This document shows, in pieces, positions 61,741 through 64,000 of a DNA stretch of 64,000 nucleotides. The notes beneath the pieces are model-generated. The model did no database searches and had not been told where the DNA came from. It worked only from the letters and a program-made list of their open reading frames with translations. Numbering within the stretch: position 1 is the first letter of the stretch; the number at the start of each line of letters is the position of its first letter. The DNA is from Aeromonas veronii. Lineage in GTDB: Bacteria > Pseudomonadota > Gammaproteobacteria > Enterobacterales > Aeromonadaceae. A program made the translations under genes and the position numbers. Location: contig NZ_CP157875.1 in assembly GCF_040215105.1 (NCBI RefSeq), positions 4,135,501 to 4,199,500 on the forward strand. Reading direction: 5' to 3'.

Positions 61741-62379
61741 ATGGTTGCCGCGCAACTCAACGACCCACAGAACAAGCTGTCAGACACCTTGCGAGCCACG
61801 GCCCACGCCATCGAGGAGAGCCACATCAGCCTGCGGGACATGCTGGCCCTGGTGGGTGAGCAGGGCATGCTGCTGTTCTGCGTGCTGCTCACCGTGCCCT
61901 TCCTGCTGCCGGTCTCCATTCCCGGCGTCAGCACCCCCTTTGGCCTGCTGATCCTGTTTATCGGCATCGGCATCACCCTCAACCGGGTGCCCTGGCTGCC
62001 CGCCATCCTGATGGAGCGCCGCTTCGCCGCCGAGCACCTGAAACCGGCCCTGCACAAGGGGGCCGATCTGCTGGCCCGCATCGATCGCTTCATCCGCCCG
62101 CGCCTGCTGCTGCTGACCGGCAGCACCACCATCAATCGCTGCAACGGCCTGCTGATCATGCTGGCGGCCCTGCTGCTGATGCTGCCCCTCGGCGCCATCC
62201 CCTTCACCAACGCCATGCCCGCCTGGGCCATCCTGCTGCTGGCCATCGGCATGTTGCAGCGGGACGGTCTCTTCATCGCCGGCGGCTACGCCCTGGTGAG
62301 CGCGACCCTGGTCTGGTTCAGCGTGCTGGCCATCGGCCTGCTGATGGCGGGCCAGAGCGTCTCGACCCTGTTCAGCTAA
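61741..62379 (+). CDS. ExoD-family membrane protein
   Basis: A 212-residue protein with about four helices (GMLLFCVLLTVPFLLPVSIPG, FGLLILFIGIGITL, GLLIMLAALLLMLPLGA, AWAILLLAIGMLQRDGLFIAGGYAL). SLRDMLALVGEQGML and PFLLPVSIPGVSTPFG are the ExoD signature, first seen in Rhizobium exopolysaccharide work. Biochemical role unknown. ATG 61741 follows the AACGAGGA site. It is monocistronic and ends at a terminator. Confidence 0.88.
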   Translation: MVAAQLNDPQNKLSDTLRATAHAIEESHISLRDMLALVGEQGMLLFCVLLTVPFLLPVSIPGVSTPFGLLILFIGIGITLNRVPWLPAILMERRFAAEHLKPALHKGADLLARIDRFIRPRLLLLTGSTTINRCNGLLIMLAALLLMLPLGAIPFTNAMPAWAILLLAIGMLQRDGLFIAGGYALVSATLVWFSVLAIGLLMAGQSVSTLFS

Positions 62380-62404
62380 GGCAGACTCGGCCAAGGCCGT
62401 GAGA

Positions 62405-62440
62405 AACGACAAGGGCGACCCGAGGGTCGCCCTTGTTCGT
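62405..62440. terminator. terminator between exoD and the diguanylate cyclase gene
   Basis: A perfect 13-bp stem (acaagggcgaccc and complement) with a 2-base centre, and outer AT pairs. It can serve both convergent genes. Confidence 0.82.
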
Positions 62441-62456
62441 TATGACGTCTTGCCAT

Positions 62457-63347
62457 TCAGGGATCGGTGTCGTGGGCCACCCGGTTGCGCCCGCCCCGCT
62501 TGGCCCGATAGAGCCACTCATCCGCGCGTGCCAGCACGGCACCCACTGTCTCCCCCGGCTGGATCAGGGTGGTGCCGAGACTCACCGTGATGGGAGCCGG
62601 ATCCGGCGCCATGGTCGCCACCGCGGTGCGAATGCGTTCCGCCACCTTGAGCAGCGTCTGCTCGCCTATCTGGGGCAGCAGGATCAGAAACTCCTCGCCG
62701 CCGCTGCGCACGAACATGTCCTCGGCCCGAAGCTGGGCTGCCACGCAGGCACTGAAGCTGCGCAGCACCCGGTCCCCCACCTGATGGCCGAAGCGGTCGT
62801 TGATCTGCTTGAAGTGATCGATGTCCAGCATGATGAGACCGCTCCCCCCCTCCCCTTGCAGCCGCTGCTGATAGTGTTCGAAGAAGAAGTGGCGGTTGTA
62901 GAGGCCGGTGAGCTGATCCGTCTCCCCGAGCCGCTTGAGCCGCAGTTGCAACTCGTGCTGGCGGGTGATGTTGCGGGTCATCCAGGCCACCGCCCGCTTG
63001 CCGTCATAGAGGGATGGCAGGGGGGCCAACTTGCCCTCGAAACGCTGCATCCCCTGGGGGCCCGCCTCTGCGTTGATCCCCTCCACCTCCACCGGAGAGA
63101 GGTCATACTCCACCACCTGCACCTCGCCGCTGGCAAAGGCCTGCGCCATCTGATCCAGCACCCACTGCGCCTTCTCCAAGGGCAGTACATCCAGCAAGCG
63201 CTTGCCGATCAAGGGGTTGCCATCCTGATAGGACTGCTGCTCCACCCCGCCGATGTATTCCACGTAGTAGCCATCTTCACTGAGGATGAAGACGGGGTCG
63301 GGCAACTGAGCCATCACTTCGTAGAGCTGTGCCACCGAGAGAGCCAT
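62457..63347 (-). CDS. PAS-GGDEF diguanylate cyclase
   Basis: A 296-residue cytoplasmic protein that should make cyclic di-GMP. A PAS sensor covers residues about 8-125 (YEVMAQLPDPVFILSEDGYYVEY). The GGDEF domain follows (DQLTGLYNRHFFFEH, MLDIDHFKQINDRFGHQVGD). The active site is intact as SGGEEF, and the inhibitory I-site RxxD is present as RAED, five residues before it, so product inhibition is expected. ATG 63347 has AAGGAA five bases upstream; an ATG at 63398 gives a longer frame without ribosome site. It is convergent with exoD. Confidence 0.92.
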   Translation of the reverse strand: MALSVAQLYEVMAQLPDPVFILSEDGYYVEYIGGVEQQSYQDGNPLIGKRLLDVLPLEKAQWVLDQMAQAFASGEVQVVEYDLSPVEVEGINAEAGPQGMQRFEGKLAPLPSLYDGKRAVAWMTRNITRQHELQLRLKRLGETDQLTGLYNRHFFFEHYQQRLQGEGGSGLIMLDIDHFKQINDRFGHQVGDRVLRSFSACVAAQLRAEDMFVRSGGEEFLILLPQIGEQTLLKVAERIRTAVATMAPDPAPITVSLGTTLIQPGETVGAVLARADEWLYRAKRGGRNRVAHDTDP

Positions 63348-63788
63348 CTGTGTTCCTTCCAGGATCCGGGCGCAGGCCCCGTGTGTTCTGTTATACACGA
63401 CCCGTTAAATATCGCACACGGTCTTTCTACGGGCAGGGCGGCGCCTCTGCGCCAGCCAGACGACCCTGTCATAACGCTCATCTGCCTCTCGATGACATAG
63501 GTGAACTGGGCATCAAACAGCACCCTACTCAGGCCGAGCTGTCGACGGGAGCCGACACCCTGAAAGCCTGGCATTCGATCATTTCAATGGATTTGCAAAA
63601 ACCTCATCACTCATATCGAAATGGTGAAATAATCAGCATTTTTGACATGGAAAATGCAGTGGTTGCAGTTCAATATGCCACCACAAAGTGGCGAGAATGG
63701 GCTGATAGGAAGGGGTCGGCCAGGCAGATTCAAACAGCCCATGCAACAACGCCACCTCGTGGGTGGCGTTGTCGGGGCAAGGAGGCGC
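63348..63788. other. intergenic region between the cyclase gene and the lpoB-like gene
   Basis: 440 bp with no supported gene. The centre (63590-63670) is AT-rich and unlike the flanks. An 11-bp hairpin (acaacgccacc and complement) at about 63746-63772 lies just after the lpoB-like stop and should end that minus-strand transcript. The cyclase promoter is presumably in the 63360-63700 part. Frames across this region on either strand have poor codon pattern. Confidence 0.5.
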
Positions 63789-64000
63789 TTAACGACTGGC
63801 GGAGCGACTCGCGTTCCACAGCAGCTCGCCGCTTTTCAGATCCATCAGGGTCATGGCGAGCCGGTAGCCGGTCCCCTCGGAGACGAGATCCCCGTACAGC
63901 ATATAGTTGGCACCGGTCTGGCGGCCCAGCCGCACCAGAGACGCCGGATTGCCCCCCTGCTGATACTCCAGCTGGCCGGTGATGGCCGCCACCTGGCCCG
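63789..64000 (-). CDS. LpoB-like penicillin-binding-protein activator, C-terminal end (partial)
   Basis: The last 70 or so codons are present; the gene continues past the window edge. SLVRLGRQTGANYMLYGDL and YRLAMTLMDLKSGELLWNASRS match the end of LpoB-type outer-membrane lipoproteins, which reach through the periplasm and activate PBP1b. The domain is also related to CsgG-like N-terminal folds, so another member is possible. There is no start or signal in view. The stop is TAA at 63791-63789, followed by a hairpin. Confidence 0.75.
   Translation of the reverse strand, partial: GQVAAITGQLEYQQGGNPASLVRLGRQTGANYMLYGDLVSEGTGYRLAMTLMDLKSGELLWNASRSASR

Noticed and set aside
63329..63982. A 217-codon plus-strand frame near the window end
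   Set aside because: It spans the cyclase start, an AT-rich gap and the lpoB-like gene in antisense; no coherent protein features.
1..64000. tRNA, rRNA, CRISPR arrays, insertion sequences or prophage genes
   Set aside because: None was recognised when reading both strands; xerC is the chromosomal recombinase by context and not an integrase of an element.

Overview
The window reads as one stretch of chromosome from a GC-rich gammaproteobacterium, most likely Aeromonas. The evidence is gene order and protein style: the lptM-lysA-dapF-DUF484-xerC-yigB block beside cyaY, cyaA divergent from hemCDXY, a secreted M9 collagenase, a Pseudomonas-type lipase with its foldase, and an sgrR homologue. No RNA operon, tRNA, CRISPR array, prophage or insertion sequence was recognised. 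Species cannot be fixed from the sequence alone.

Layout. 1-186 is the end of a menE-like gene. 410-8479 holds secreted and envelope functions: collagenase, SanA, an iron-linked sodA unit and a lipase-foldase pair. 8563-13191 holds sgrR, a divergent small gene resembling sgrT, a MetJ-type operator with metY, and a yqhD-like reductase. 13426-25786 is mixed metabolism and envelope: C69 peptidase, ydfG, a RimK-like ATP-grasp enzyme, MgtC, an alpha-amylase lipoprotein, DUF2442 behind a CRP-type promoter, an LtaS-like phosphoglycerol transferase, an Lrp regulator and a phosphatase. 25860-29938 holds metA with three tandem met boxes, a variant HD-GYP protein, a CinA-like protein and a YdjM-like membrane protein.

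30174-33417 is an exporter operon on the minus strand (lipoprotein adaptor, ATPase, ABC-2 permease). Its permease start region is present three times in tandem. The first two copies are 42- and 41-codon open frames, and every junction in the chain is a stop/start overlap. This is the most unusual structure in the window. 33671-43839 carries FapA, YidA, a glutamine-amidotransferase-like hydrolase, the yigB-xerC-DUF484-dapF-lysA-lptM run and cyaY plus an esterase. 43916-50697 is cyaA divergent from hemCDXY, with a CRP-type site and a Fur-type box between them. 50853-64000 contains ykgJ, glpX, a general porin, a methyltransferase, a candidate small transcript, a Fur-box siderophore receptor with a PepSY helper, an acyltransferase, a divergent hxlR/ydhR pair, an outer-membrane barrel, ExoD, an active-looking diguanylate cyclase and the end of an LpoB-like gene.

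Three regulatory themes recur. Iron (Fur-type boxes) is seen before sodA, hemC and the TonB receptor. Methionine (MetJ-type boxes) is seen before metY and metA. Catabolite control (CRP-type sites) is seen at cyaA and DUF2442, alongside sgrR. All site calls are by eye against consensus.
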